NCBI RefSeq assembly: GCF_019703305.1
Contig: NZ_AP024814.1
Location: 930,001 to 994,000, forward strand
Length of the DNA: 64,000 nucleotides
Direction: 5' to 3'
From: Helicobacter sp. NHP19-003
GTDB lineage: Bacteria; Campylobacterota; Campylobacteria; Campylobacterales; Helicobacteraceae
Under the pieces are notes generated by a model. The model made no database searches, had not been told where the DNA came from, and saw only the letters and a program-made list of their open reading frames with translations. The position numbers and the translations under genes were made by a program. This document shows positions 26,575-35,331 of the stretch, piece by piece. Within the stretch, counting starts at the first letter, position 1. The number at the start of each line of letters is the position of its first letter.

Positions 26575-26645
26575 TTTCACTCCTTTGTAAAATTTTGCAC
26601 TTAGTCTATCACCCACACGCACACACTAAGGCGTGGGCATTGAGG

Positions 26646-26980
26646 TTACTTATACCGCCACCACTGCCAGCAGTCCATGCTCAATTTTTCACTAATATCG
26701 CTAGGTATTCTAATACGAACCTCATCTTGCTCGTTTCCTGTAAAACACTCCGCAGTAAAACCATGGCAGTTATTTGTGGCTAAGTTGCAATCCCTCTCTT
26801 CTCCATCGTGATCCTTGGCATACTCGGTAGCTTTTGGATATCCAACTGCCTTTTTATTTTTGTACGAAACAAAAATAGGTTCTCCCTCACTAAACCCTCC
26901 TCATCACGAGCTTTTGCTACGCTAGATCCGGCCACAACAGTTCCCACTGTCCCCACCATAGCTTTTAAAAATCCAAACAT
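26646..26980 (-). pseudogene. Frameshifted small membrane-anchored protein gene
   Basis: Starts at ATG 26980 after GGGGGAGA: MFGFLKAMVGTVGTVVAGSS, a hydrophobic Gly/Val-rich start, then KARDEEGLV. Near 26900 the frame breaks. In the next frame coding sense resumes (PIFVSYKNKKAVGYPKATEY, then RDCNLATNNCHGFTAECF and SEKLSMDCWQWWRYK) to a TAA at 26646. The span is 335 bases, one short of a whole number of codons. It is 9 bases after the TerB-like gene. Product unknown; the Cys pairs suggest an exported or metal-binding protein. Confidence 0.55.
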
Positions 26981-26989
26981 TTTCTCCCC

Positions 26990-27312
26990 CTAATCCAACA
27001 TCTTAACCGCTTCTTGATAGAGCATAAAGTTTTTCACCACCCAATCCTTGAATTGATCCACTTTGTGTGTGGAAACACCCATTTCTTGAGCATAAGCATA
27101 AATGGTGTCCCTTTCATTGTCATGCCAACGGCTATCAGCGAGTGCCACAGACACCAATTCTAAAAGCGTGGCGTGTTTGGCGTGGTTGGTGTTAAAGATT
27201 TTGCTAAAGCCACTAGTTGCAACTCGTGCAAGACCCCATCGGCTTCAATGACTTTCCTAGCCAAAAATAAGAACACTTGTTGTTGTTCTACACTCAAATC
27301 TTGGATAAACAC
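26990..27312 (-). pseudogene. Frameshifted TerB-like protein gene
   Basis: A GTG at 27312 follows AAAGGAG. The first frame gives FIQDLSVEQQQVFLFLARKV and IEADGVLHELQL. The frame breaks near 27220, and the second frame gives SGFSKIFNTNHAKHATLLEL, then VSVALADSRWHDNERDTIYA and YAQEMGVSTHKVDQFKDWVV to a TAG at 26990. The helical pattern with acidic Asp-Gly motifs resembles TerB/tellurite-resistance-like domains. The span of 323 bases is not a multiple of three. First of three damaged genes in one apparent operon. Confidence 0.5.
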
Positions 27313-27473
27313 ACGGACTCCTTTGTAAAAAATTTAAAAATAAAAAATGCATTTTAACGAGAGACAGACTCAAGAGGGTTTTTTAAAATAGAAGTTCAAA
27401 ACTAAAAAAGAGTATGGGGGCAACAAAGAGCCCCTAAGAACAAACACAAATCCACTAGAAGATTGTAAGGGGG

Positions 27474-30400
27474 TTAAAAATTGTAAACATAGTTAAAGAA
27501 CACCGAGATGTTGCGCTTATAGGTGATGTCTAGGCTATCTCCGTTAGTGCTTGTACCCCTGAAGTAGTAGTCTGTGCTCAAGGGGATACGCAAGCCGATT
27601 TCAAACCCGTTGTGCTTGCTGACATTGGTTCTAAAACCCACATTTAAGGGGATTTGAAAATAAGTTGTGTGCATCGCTGCATGCCCGCCATGGGCATTTA
27701 AATTTGCCATGTAGGCTTCATAATTGCTCGCCCCCTTGGCTAGCCAAGTCGAGCCGGTCAGCATCAAGCCCAAAAACACGCCCGAAGTGTATCTGCCATC
27801 CTTACTTTCATAGAAGTTGTAGAGCGCATCCACCCCCGCCCCATAGACAAAGTTGTCCACCGCCAGAGAATCGCTCATGTAAAAAGTGCCGTGTTGGTAG
27901 CTAAAGGTCCCGTAGTAGCGCACACCCCAACGCTTTTGCTTGCCAAAGAATTGTTTGTATCCCATTTGTGCGTTTACGCCGTACATGTTGCCGTTTTGGC
28001 TTTGGTTGAGGTTTTGGGTGATGAATTTTGGCGCACCGGCGGTGGGCTGGCGGCTGGCGTTTAAATACTGCTTCAAGTCGGCTTTAATGGTGTTGAGGTA
28101 GGCGAGCAGAATATTCAACTCTTTCACCGCCGCCCCGATGCTCTTAGCTACAGGGAGCGCATCAACCGCAAGGTTTAACTTAGGCAAATCGATTCGAGCT
28201 AAAAGCATGGCCGTTTGTGGAGGCAGTTTAGGGCTGATGAGCGGGGTGTCTGGGTTGAGATCGTCAAATAAGTTTTGGCGGGCGTTAGCCACTTCACCGA
28301 TGAGGTTATTTAGGCTCTCTTGCACCGCATAGAAGCTGATGTTGGGGTTGTCTAACACGGCGTTATAAAAGTGGTTGTAGTGCTCGATTAAGACCGCACT
28401 GATGTAGTTTTCTGACCCTTGCCCTAAATTCTGCCCCACGCTTTGTTGCATGCCCGCCATGAGATTAACGAGGGTTTGGGCAAGGTCCATGCCCTGCTCT
28501 TTGGCTTGGGCTTCCAACTCTGCTTGGACACTCTCCACGATTTGATTTTGGGTTTTGACATAGAGCTCCCACGCATTTTCTCTTTGCTCTGCGGGGTCTG
28601 TGGCATTGGATAGGATTTGTAGGGGACTGCTGTTTGTGGGGCTGGTGTCAGTGGGCGTTGGGTTGTAAATAGGCAGGGGAGGTGTCGGGTCGTTTGTGCT
28701 GGTTTTTGTACCGCTCACTTTAACATCGGGGCTTAGGGGTTGATCTGCCTTAGCATTGTGGCTAGCCACTTTGCCCGGATCGTTTGGCTGATTGTGGACA
28801 TTTGGTTGTGTGGGTGGTGGCGTTGGGGCGGGTTTAGGGGGCGTATTGGCGGTGGTCTTTAGGGCATTTTGATAACCGGTGAGGGCTTGTTCGATTTCCT
28901 TGATGAGTTGTTGGGCCTTAGCTAATTTTTGTTGGCTGCTGGTGGTGTTGCTTTGGGCCGTTGGGAGCATGGAGTTGGTGATAGCACTGTAGTCATCCAC
29001 CACATTTCTCAAGGCGTTGGCGGCGTTTTTGTAATTTTCAAAGGCCGTTTGCACGAGAGAATCGGCCCTGCTTTGGTTGGCCTTGGCTTGTTGCAGGGCT
29101 TGGGTGATGTCCTGTCCTGTTAGGGTCTTGATGTAATTTTGCAAATCTTGCATGGTTGTGTTTAGAGCGTTGCTGATGGTTGCGGGGAGGCTAGTGAAGT
29201 TTTTTGTGTCTGTGGCGGCGGTGTTGATGGCGGTTTGGGCAGTTTGGTATTGGGTGTAAACCTGTTGAATTGTTGAGGCCGCACTTGACATAATGCCCTC
29301 AATGTATGCAAGATTCTGTGTCCGGCTTTGCCCGCTCGATGGCCCACCAAATAATCCGCCAGATAGAATACTCTGTATTTGTAGTGGCAAAAATTTTAGA
29401 TAGCGCATTGCAGAACCATAAGAGTTTGCCGCTTGACCCAAAGCACCGCTGGGTTGGTCTAGAGCGTTGATTCTGTCCTGGGTCGTGTCTGTGGTCCTCT
29501 TAGCATCGATTGTGTTTAAAGCGTCTTGAACACCCTCTATGGCCTTAATGGTGTTGCTCAAGTCTGTGGCGGTGCTACCCGCACCGCTAGATGCATTGAT
29601 GGCCTGTATGTCTTTTAGGATCGTGCTGATGTTTTGTAGGGGGGTTAGGCTGCTAGTGAGTTTAGCGATGGTGTCGTTTAAAGCCTTGACATTGAAATGC
29701 GTTAAATCCGTATTGGCTTGTAAACTATTGGCGATGTTTTGCAAACCCGCCACATCTTTTTGGTTTGTTTGGTTGCCGGTGATGCCTTCAAGAGCCTTGA
29801 TGGCGCTGTTTAAGCAGGTATCGGCTGAGGCGCAAAGAGTCGAATCTACACCCTTAGTTTGCCCCGTTGCGTAGTTGTATGCCTGTGTGATTTCTTGGCT
29901 GATGTTCTTAATGCTGGTGTTGATCCCCTTAAGTGTAGAATTGTAGCCGTTGTACTGTTGTTGGTATTTTTGTAAAACCTCATTGATGCTTTGCACCGCG
30001 CTGGCTGCGCTGTTGGCCTCTGTATCCATTCCCTTTAGGTCTTTTAAATCTGCCACAATGTTGCCCACTTGTTTTAAAAGCCCCACTTGACTCGCCGTTT
30101 GTGCGGCTGCGACTTGTGCTTTTTCTAGGGCACTGCGGGCTACTTGGTAATTGCTGCCAACTTTCTTCAATAAGGCGGCAATGCCGACTGCGTTGACTAG
30201 GGCACTATTGACATTTATGCCCCACAGTGTGTCTGTAACACCTTTGAGGTCGTTTAAATTTGCAAGCGCTTTGGCTAAATCTCGTTGGGCCTGCGGGCTT
30301 AAATTTAGGGTTTGGGCATCTTGTTTAGCGGTGGCAGCGAGGTTGTCCAAGGCCTTTAGGGTGTCGTCCACACTTTTGACGGTGGACACCTTAGTCCACG

Positions 30401-31058
30401 CTCCATTTATGGGGTATAAATCCTCGAGAGCCTTCACTTGTTGATTGACTTTATTGTAGGTCTGTTCCAACTCTTGACTTGTGCTTGTTACATTTTTGGT
30501 GGTGGGTTGTAAAATGCCCTTGATGTCGTCTAGGGGTTGTTGGAGGTTTTGTTGCAGATTTTGTAGGGGTGCTGTGGGGTCGGGGGCTGGACTTGGGCTT
30601 AAGGCATTTTGCAAAGCGCTTTGCAAGTCTTTAAGGGCTTGAGGGTAGTTTTTAAGCGCATTGAACGCACTAGTGAAATCACCTTCTATCTGCGATGTTT
30701 GGACACCTCCATCTAGGCTGTCTGGAACTGTAGGTGTGCTGGTGTCAACTTGTGATAGTGCTTGGCCCAGGCCCTCTAAGCGGCTCTTAGTACTCCCAAA
30801 GTTTCCATCTAATGTCTCTAAGTCTTGCAAAATTTGATTCACACCCCAGCCTTGCGTGTTGCCTAAAAGGGCTTTAGCGATGCTTTGCGCACTCTCAGGG
30901 GTGCTTACAAACATGCCAAAGTTCACTTGCGCCTGTAGCACAGGTGTAGCCTTTAGAGGGCAAAGCGCAGAAGCGATCACAAGGCCTAACGGACAAGCAC
31001 GCTTGGTGCACCTTTTTAAGAGCGGTCTGGCTTTTTTAACAAAAACAGGTCTTTTCAT
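27474..31058 (-). CDS. Giant outer membrane protein: helical passenger plus Hop-type C-terminal barrel
   Basis: 1194 residues. The N-terminus is basic then hydrophobic (KRACPLGLVIASALCPLKA), an atypical signal. Residues about 50-740 are predicted helical and rich in A, L, Q, N, T with many DLQ/ALxNL heptads. About 760-850 is a Pro/Thr-rich linker. The last 170 residues match Hop barrels (MYGVNAQMGYKQFFGKQKRW, RWGVRYYGTFSYQHG, NVGFRTNVSKHNGFEIGLRIPL) and end in VFFNYVYNF. The ATG at 31058 has AAGGGG upstream. Size and layout recall the largest H. pylori Hop proteins (HopL-like), but orthology is not established. It follows a short Hop-like secreted ORF. Confidence 0.8.
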   Translation of the reverse strand: MKRPVFVKKARPLLKRCTKRACPLGLVIASALCPLKATPVLQAQVNFGMFVSTPESAQSIAKALLGNTQGWGVNQILQDLETLDGNFGSTKSRLEGLGQALSQVDTSTPTVPDSLDGGVQTSQIEGDFTSAFNALKNYPQALKDLQSALQNALSPSPAPDPTAPLQNLQQNLQQPLDDIKGILQPTTKNVTSTSQELEQTYNKVNQQVKALEDLYPINGAWTKVSTVKSVDDTLKALDNLAATAKQDAQTLNLSPQAQRDLAKALANLNDLKGVTDTLWGINVNSALVNAVGIAALLKKVGSNYQVARSALEKAQVAAAQTASQVGLLKQVGNIVADLKDLKGMDTEANSAASAVQSINEVLQKYQQQYNGYNSTLKGINTSIKNISQEITQAYNYATGQTKGVDSTLCASADTCLNSAIKALEGITGNQTNQKDVAGLQNIANSLQANTDLTHFNVKALNDTIAKLTSSLTPLQNISTILKDIQAINASSGAGSTATDLSNTIKAIEGVQDALNTIDAKRTTDTTQDRINALDQPSGALGQAANSYGSAMRYLKFLPLQIQSILSGGLFGGPSSGQSRTQNLAYIEGIMSSAASTIQQVYTQYQTAQTAINTAATDTKNFTSLPATISNALNTTMQDLQNYIKTLTGQDITQALQQAKANQSRADSLVQTAFENYKNAANALRNVVDDYSAITNSMLPTAQSNTTSSQQKLAKAQQLIKEIEQALTGYQNALKTTANTPPKPAPTPPPTQPNVHNQPNDPGKVASHNAKADQPLSPDVKVSGTKTSTNDPTPPLPIYNPTPTDTSPTNSSPLQILSNATDPAEQRENAWELYVKTQNQIVESVQAELEAQAKEQGMDLAQTLVNLMAGMQQSVGQNLGQGSENYISAVLIEHYNHFYNAVLDNPNISFYAVQESLNNLIGEVANARQNLFDDLNPDTPLISPKLPPQTAMLLARIDLPKLNLAVDALPVAKSIGAAVKELNILLAYLNTIKADLKQYLNASRQPTAGAPKFITQNLNQSQNGNMYGVNAQMGYKQFFGKQKRWGVRYYGTFSYQHGTFYMSDSLAVDNFVYGAGVDALYNFYESKDGRYTSGVFLGLMLTGSTWLAKGASNYEAYMANLNAHGGHAAMHTTYFQIPLNVGFRTNVSKHNGFEIGLRIPLSTDYYFRGTSTNGDSLDITYKRNISVFFNYVYNF

Positions 31059-31102
31059 CAAATCCCCTTGCCCTCATCGGGCTGTGTCTGGACATAGGGA
31101 GC

Positions 31103-31321
31103 TTATTTATCCGGTTGCGGGGGCACTAAAATGGGCTTTGTTGCCTCAATGCCCTTGAGTGGATTTAGTTGCCAAAGTGGGTTTGTGGGCACCTGTTGGC
31201 TATCCTTAGTTGCCTTTGTCATGTTGGAGTATTGAAACCCCGCTTCTCCATAAACTCCGCTGTTTTCAGCTAAAAGCAACGGAGCGGCTAAGAGAGGTAA
31301 AAACATTGAATGTAAGCGCAC
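31103..31321 (-). CDS. Short secreted Hop N-terminus-like protein
   Basis: 72 residues from a GTG at 31321 with GAGGAG five bases upstream. It has a signal peptide (MFLPLLAAPLLLAENSG) and then GVYGEAGFQYSNMTKATKDS, the usual start of a mature Hop protein, but it stops after a Pro-rich tail (KPILVPPQPDK). It sits 44 bases ahead of the giant barrel gene, so the two may be a split adhesin gene, or this may be a small exported protein. Its leader contains a C8 tract (31383-31390 as G on plus) and the 13-bp repeat array. Confidence 0.55.
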   Translation of the reverse strand: MRLHSMFLPLLAAPLLLAENSGVYGEAGFQYSNMTKATKDSQQVPTNPLWQLNPLKGIEATKPILVPPQPDK

Positions 31322-31423
31322 AGGATCTCCTCGCTGTTGGATTTAAGGCAAGCGAAGAGCAACTAGACATAGGGGGGCTTGCGGGGGGGGCTTTACGCCC
31401 CTTAAGCAAACCCCCTATCACCC

Positions 31424-31748
31424 AAGGGATAAACCCAAGGGATAAACCCAAGGGATAAACCCAAGGGATAAACCCAAGGGATAAACCCAAGGGATAAACC
31501 CAAGGGATAAACCCAAGGGATAAACCCAAGGGATAAACCCAAGGGATAAACCCAAGGGATAAACCCAAGGGATAAACCCAAGGGATAAACCCAAGGGATA
31601 AACCCAAGGGATAAACCCAAGGGATAAACCCAAGGGATAAACCCAAGGGATAAACCCAAGGGATAAACCCAAGGGATAAACCCAAGGGATAAACCCAAGG
31701 GATAAACCCAAGGGATAAACCCAAGGGATAAACCCAAGGGATAAACCC
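31424..31748. repeat. 25 perfect tandem copies of a 13-bp repeat
   Basis: The unit AAGGGATAAACCC is repeated 25 times without a mismatch (325 bp). Because 13 is not a multiple of three, every frame is open on the minus strand and three units encode GLSLGFIPWVYPL. The array lies between a minus-strand TATAAT (31836-31841) and the start of the Hop-like secreted ORF, so it would be transcribed as leader. Perfect identity means recent expansion or active slippage. Confidence 0.97.
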
Positions 31749-31835
31749 AAATGAGGACAAGTGGCCGAGCTCTCAACGCCACGCCATACATTTTTTTCAT
31801 TTTAGCACAAAAAACTAATTTAATGCTTTACATAA

Positions 31836-31841
31836 ATTATA
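31836..31841 (-). promoter_or_regulatory. -10 box reading into the 13-bp repeat array
   Basis: Minus-strand TATAAT (GATATAATTTATG). A transcript from here would cross the whole repeat array before reaching the GTG at 31321, giving a leader of about 510 bases. Confidence 0.5.
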
Positions 31842-31865
31842 TCGACAAACTCCGCCACGCTGTGC

Positions 31866-31871
31866 TATAAT
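31866..31871 (+). promoter_or_regulatory. -10 box of ktrB
   Basis: TATAAT in GTGCTATAATGTC, about 52 bases ahead of the TTG start. A four-codon ORF (MIPF) lies at 31878 in the leader. Confidence 0.55.
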
Positions 31872-31922
31872 GTCGCCATGATTCCCTTTTGATTTATTTA
31901 GGCTAGCATAGGCGGTGGTCGC

Positions 31923-33248
31923 TTGCGTAAAATCTTTGGCATGATTGTGGGTAGTTATGTACTTTTAGCCCTTGTGGGGGCACTTGTGCTGGATTTAGCC
32001 CCCATGCACACTAGACCCATCGCCTTTTTGGATTTGTTTTTCACCGCCACTTCTGCGGTGTGCCTCACGGGCCTCATCACGGCAAACCCCGCGACAGATT
32101 TTAGTGTCTATGGGCAGGCGGTGTTGTTGGGGCTGATACAAGCGGGGGGGTTTGGCTACATGGGGCTGGCGGGGTTTTTGTTCTTGCTTTTGGGGAAGAA
32201 AATGGGCTTTAAGGGGCGTTTAATGCTTAAAGAGTCGCTGGATTACCCAAACATGCAGGGCGTGATCTTGTACCTTAAAAAAATCTTGATTTTCACTTTG
32301 GCGATTGAGGGCGTGGGGGCGGTGCTTCTTAGCATGTGTTTTGCACTGCATTTACCCTTCAAGCAAGCCCTTTGGGCGGGGCTCTTCCATGCCATTTCTG
32401 CCTTCAACAATGCCGGCTTTAGCATTTTTGCCTCTAATTTAGTGGACTATCAAAACAACGCTCCCATTAACCTCATCGTTTGCGCCCTCATCATTTTTGG
32501 GGGTTTGGGCTTTTTGGTCTTAAGCGAGTGCTACAACCACCGCAAAAACACCCGTTTGAGTGTACATACGCGCATCGTATTGTGGGCGACTTTGGGTTTT
32601 CTTTTGCTTGGCGTGGCGGTGGTCTTGCTCTTTGAGTGGGACAACCCTAAGAGCATAGGGGGGTTGCGTGCGTGGGCGAAAGTGATGGCAGCGTTTTTTA
32701 TCTCTGTCAATTTACGCACAGCGGGCTTTAACACCATTGATATGGCTAGTTTGCACGATGAGAGTTTGTTTTTCTCTTCTTTGCTCATGGTGATCGGGGC
32801 GGCACCGGGCAGCACAGCTGGGGGGATTAAAATCACCACTTTAACCATCCTTTTGGTTTACGCCTACCACGCCCTAAAGGGGCAGGAAGTCGTGTTGTTT
32901 AAGCGCACTATCCCCCAAAGTGCGGTGAAAAAATCCTTTTTGATTTTCATTGTCGCCATGTTTTACATTGTCATTTCTGCCATGTTTTTAAGCGCAACTG
33001 AGGACCGCCAAAACAAATTCTTTTTGCATTTGTTCTTTGAGATTTGTTCGGCGTTTGGCACAGTGGGGGTGAGCACAGGCAATGGGGGCGATCTCTCATT
33101 GGTGGCGCAGTTTGGCAGCTTTGGGAAGTTGTATTTAATGCTTTTAATGTTTATGGGGCGGGTGGGCGTGTTGGTCTTTAGCATGGCGTTAGTGGGTAAG
33201 AGCAAGACCCACCATGTCCGTTACCCTGAAGAAGAGGTGGTTTTATAA
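31923..33248 (+). CDS. Ktr/Trk-type potassium channel-like transporter subunit
   Basis: Inner-membrane K+ uptake subunit of the TrkH/KtrB superfamily, 441 residues and about ten hydrophobic helices in a four-fold MPM repeat. Selectivity-filter-like loops are visible: SAVCLTGLITANPATDF (first), SAFNNAGFSIF (second), NLRTAGFNTIDM (third) and SAFGTVGVSTGNGGDLS (fourth). The length fits KtrB. The start is the TTG at 31923 or the ATG at 31941; the ribosome site is poor for both. A KtrA-type RCK protein follows. As far as I recall H. pylori has no Ktr system, so this marks a difference from it. Confidence 0.85.
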   Translation: MRKIFGMIVGSYVLLALVGALVLDLAPMHTRPIAFLDLFFTATSAVCLTGLITANPATDFSVYGQAVLLGLIQAGGFGYMGLAGFLFLLLGKKMGFKGRLMLKESLDYPNMQGVILYLKKILIFTLAIEGVGAVLLSMCFALHLPFKQALWAGLFHAISAFNNAGFSIFASNLVDYQNNAPINLIVCALIIFGGLGFLVLSECYNHRKNTRLSVHTRIVLWATLGFLLLGVAVVLLFEWDNPKSIGGLRAWAKVMAAFFISVNLRTAGFNTIDMASLHDESLFFSSLLMVIGAAPGSTAGGIKITTLTILLVYAYHALKGQEVVLFKRTIPQSAVKKSFLIFIVAMFYIVISAMFLSATEDRQNKFFLHLFFEICSAFGTVGVSTGNGGDLSLVAQFGSFGKLYLMLLMFMGRVGVLVFSMALVGKSKTHHVRYPEEEVVL

Positions 33249-33265
33249 ATATTGACCAACTTTTG

Positions 33266-33400
33266 ATGTGGCCACACACGGCTTGCGCCATCAATGGAAG
33301 TGCTATTAGCAAGAGGGTGGCGGACATTTTTGCGCGCTCGTTAAACCTAAGCTTTGGAGCTCGCTTGCAAATTCACGATTTTAAAGGCCAACAACAATGA
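33266..33400 (+). CDS. Possible 44-residue protein between ktrB and ktrA
   Basis: An open frame from ATG 33266 (in a frame open since the ktrB stop) encodes MWPHTACAINGSAISKRVAD and then IFARSLNLSFGARLQIHDFK, ending with a TGA that overlaps the ktrA ATG (ATGA). Composition is protein-like and the overlap suggests coupling, but no clear ribosome site is seen. It could be the remnant of a longer protein. Function unknown. Confidence 0.4.
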   Translation: MWPHTACAINGSAISKRVADIFARSLNLSFGARLQIHDFKGQQQ

Positions 33401-34056
33401 AAACTTATGCGGTTTTGGGTTTGGGTAAGTTCGGCGGGCATGTCGCTAGAGGGTTGATTGAAAATGGCGAGCAAATCATCGCCGCCGATGTCAACGAAGA
33501 GCGGGTGAGGCTCTTTAAAAGTGTGTGCGACAATTTATTTATTTTAGACACGACTGACAGCGTGGCTCTCAAAGAAACAGGCATCAGTGAGGCGGACATT
33601 GCGATTGTGAGTATCGGGCAAAATGTGGAAGCCTCCATTTTAACAGTGATGGCACTGAAAGAAAGCGGAGTTAAGGAAGTGATCGCCAAAGCCTCCACAT
33701 TAATCCATGGCAAAATCCTCTCTAAAATCGGCACAGACAGGGTGATTTACCCTGAAAGGGATGCAGCTAAGAGGCTGGTTAGGGGGCTTAGTCTAAACCC
33801 CCATTTAGACATCATAGAGATCACCACGCACATGCGCCTTGTGCGTCTACTCATCACCCCCGAGCAAGCCCAAAGGACTTTGCAAGACTTCTTAGACAAC
33901 TCTAAGGCGGATTTAAAGGCCGTGGCCCTCAAGCATGGGGCGCAGTGGGACTACCAAGTCCCTATGGGTGCGCTCTTGACTGAAGGGGACATTTTGCTCT
34001 TGATCGGAGCGGCTAGGGAAGTGGATGCTCTTTTAGCCAGCAAGCCTAAGGGCTAA
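33397..34056 (+). CDS. KtrA/TrkA-type RCK regulatory subunit of potassium uptake
   Basis: 219-residue cytosolic regulator. The RCK_N Rossmann fold starts YAVLGLGKFGGHVARGL (GxGxxG) with the acidic residue IIAADVNEERV binding the nucleotide ribose. An RCK_C domain spans about 140-215. One copy of each domain matches KtrA. It gates the membrane subunit encoded just upstream in response to ATP/ADP or NAD(H). The 3' end overlaps the converging hemC by 11 bases. Confidence 0.88.
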   Translation: MKTYAVLGLGKFGGHVARGLIENGEQIIAADVNEERVRLFKSVCDNLFILDTTDSVALKETGISEADIAIVSIGQNVEASILTVMALKESGVKEVIAKASTLIHGKILSKIGTDRVIYPERDAAKRLVRGLSLNPHLDIIEITTHMRLVRLLITPEQAQRTLQDFLDNSKADLKAVALKHGAQWDYQVPMGALLTEGDILLLIGAAREVDALLASKPKG

Positions 34057-34957
34057 TTTGCGCCAAAATCTCCAGCGCGCCCTTTTCAATGAAGCGTTCT
34101 AAGAGCAGCTGCAAGAGTTCATCCGCCTCTTGCACATGCCCGCTCACCTTTTCCTTCACAATTTGGCTTGCGTCCAAAAGCCCCACAATGGCGCGCATTT
34201 CGAGCACCTCCCCCTTTAAGGACGCATGCACGCCTAAGGGTACTTGACAGCCCCCATTGAGTTTAGCGATGAATGTCCGCTCTAGCCCGCATAAAAACGC
34301 GCTTCTTGGGTCGTTTAGCTGTGTGATGGTGGCAAAAAGGGGGTGATCGCTTGCCATTTCCACGCCCAAAGCCCCCTGCCCCATGCACGGGAGCATTTGC
34401 TTAAAGCTTAAGGGTGTGCAATAAGGCATGCAAATTTGCAACCGCTCCACCCCCGCATAGGCTAGAATAATTGCGTCAAACGCCCCCTCTTTTAGGCGTT
34501 GCAAGCGGGTTTGGATATTGCCCCTTAAACTCAAGGTGTCTAAATCGGGGCGGAGTCTTTTAAGCTGCATGCAGCGGCGCAGCGATGTTGTGCCGACTCT
34601 TGCCCCCAAGGGCAAATCCTCCAAAGAGGGGTAATGCACGCTCAAAAAGCAATCCCTTGAATCCGCCCTTTTACTGATACAGGCTAGGCTTAAGGGCGGG
34701 GTTAATTCTACCGGGACGTCTTTGAGCGAGTGCACGGCCAAATCCAGTGCCCCTACAAGCAAGAGCTCTTCTAACTCTTTGGTGAAAAGCCCCTTGCCCC
34801 CGATTTTGGCTAGGGGGACATCTAGGATTTTATCCCCCTTGGTCTTGACGACCTCAATGCGGCTTTTCAAGCCCAAATTGTCCAATTGTGTTTGTATATA
34901 GCGGGCTTGCCACAGGGCTAGCTGACTGCCCCGACTCCCGATCACCAATTCCTTCAT
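34046..34957 (-). CDS. hemC: Porphobilinogen deaminase (hydroxymethylbilane synthase)
   Basis: Condenses four porphobilinogens in haem synthesis. The 303-residue product starts KELVIGSRGSQLALWQARYIQ, has the conserved KTKGDKILDVPLAKIGGKGLFTKELE and AVHSLKDVP with the catalytic Asp nearby, and the cofactor-attachment Cys in FIAKLNGGCQVPLGVHA. Last gene of the napA-to-hemC minus-strand cluster, overlapping fxsA by four bases. Confidence 0.95.
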   Translation of the reverse strand: MKELVIGSRGSQLALWQARYIQTQLDNLGLKSRIEVVKTKGDKILDVPLAKIGGKGLFTKELEELLLVGALDLAVHSLKDVPVELTPPLSLACISKRADSRDCFLSVHYPSLEDLPLGARVGTTSLRRCMQLKRLRPDLDTLSLRGNIQTRLQRLKEGAFDAIILAYAGVERLQICMPYCTPLSFKQMLPCMGQGALGVEMASDHPLFATITQLNDPRSAFLCGLERTFIAKLNGGCQVPLGVHASLKGEVLEMRAIVGLLDASQIVKEKVSGHVQEADELLQLLLERFIEKGALEILAQISP

Positions 34958-35331
34958 TTTTTCTTGTCGCTCACTTCCACATCAATGATTTCGGACTGGT
35001 CTGGGTCTAGTGGAGGCTCTTTCTTGCGCACGCTCGCCACAAAGAGCAAGAGCAGGCCGAAGATGTCGCACAACACCCCGGGCAAGAGCAACAACACCCC
35101 ACCCACCGAGCGCAAAAACAGTCCCTCAGCCCACGATAAAGGGTTTAGCCGCTCATTGACAAGTTCGGTGAGATTGTAAAACGGGCTTTTTAACAGCACC
35201 ATGCCCCCTAAAAAGGCGCTCGCCGCCACCTCAAGCAAAAAGGCAAAGACCCCAAAGCGATCCACAACTTGCACCACTAAATAAATTTCAAAAGCCAAGT
35301 AACCAAGCCCAAGCAGGAATACAAAGGGCAC
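34954..35331 (-). CDS. FxsA-family inner-membrane protein
   Basis: 125 residues with an FxsA fold: hydrophobic helices at about 2-20, 25-45 and 78-98 and a polar tail (EPPLDPDQSEIIDVEVSDKKK). FxsA is named for suppressing phage F exclusion in E. coli, but its role here is unknown. It overlaps proS by one base and hemC by four, and lies at the place of HP0236 or a neighbour in the H. pylori order. Confidence 0.75.
   Translation of the reverse strand: MPFVFLLGLGYLAFEIYLVVQVVDRFGVFAFLLEVAASAFLGGMVLLKSPFYNLTELVNERLNPLSWAEGLFLRSVGGVLLLLPGVLCDIFGLLLLFVASVRKKEPPLDPDQSEIIDVEVSDKKK

Noticed and set aside
26313-26783. 156-codon plus-strand frame
   Set aside because: Antisense to two decayed minus-strand genes that have ribosome sites and family-like sequence.
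31266-31800. Three long minus-strand frames through the 13-bp repeats as proteins
   Set aside because: All three frames are open only because the 13-bp unit has no stop; none has a convincing ribosome site, though a repeat peptide cannot be fully excluded.
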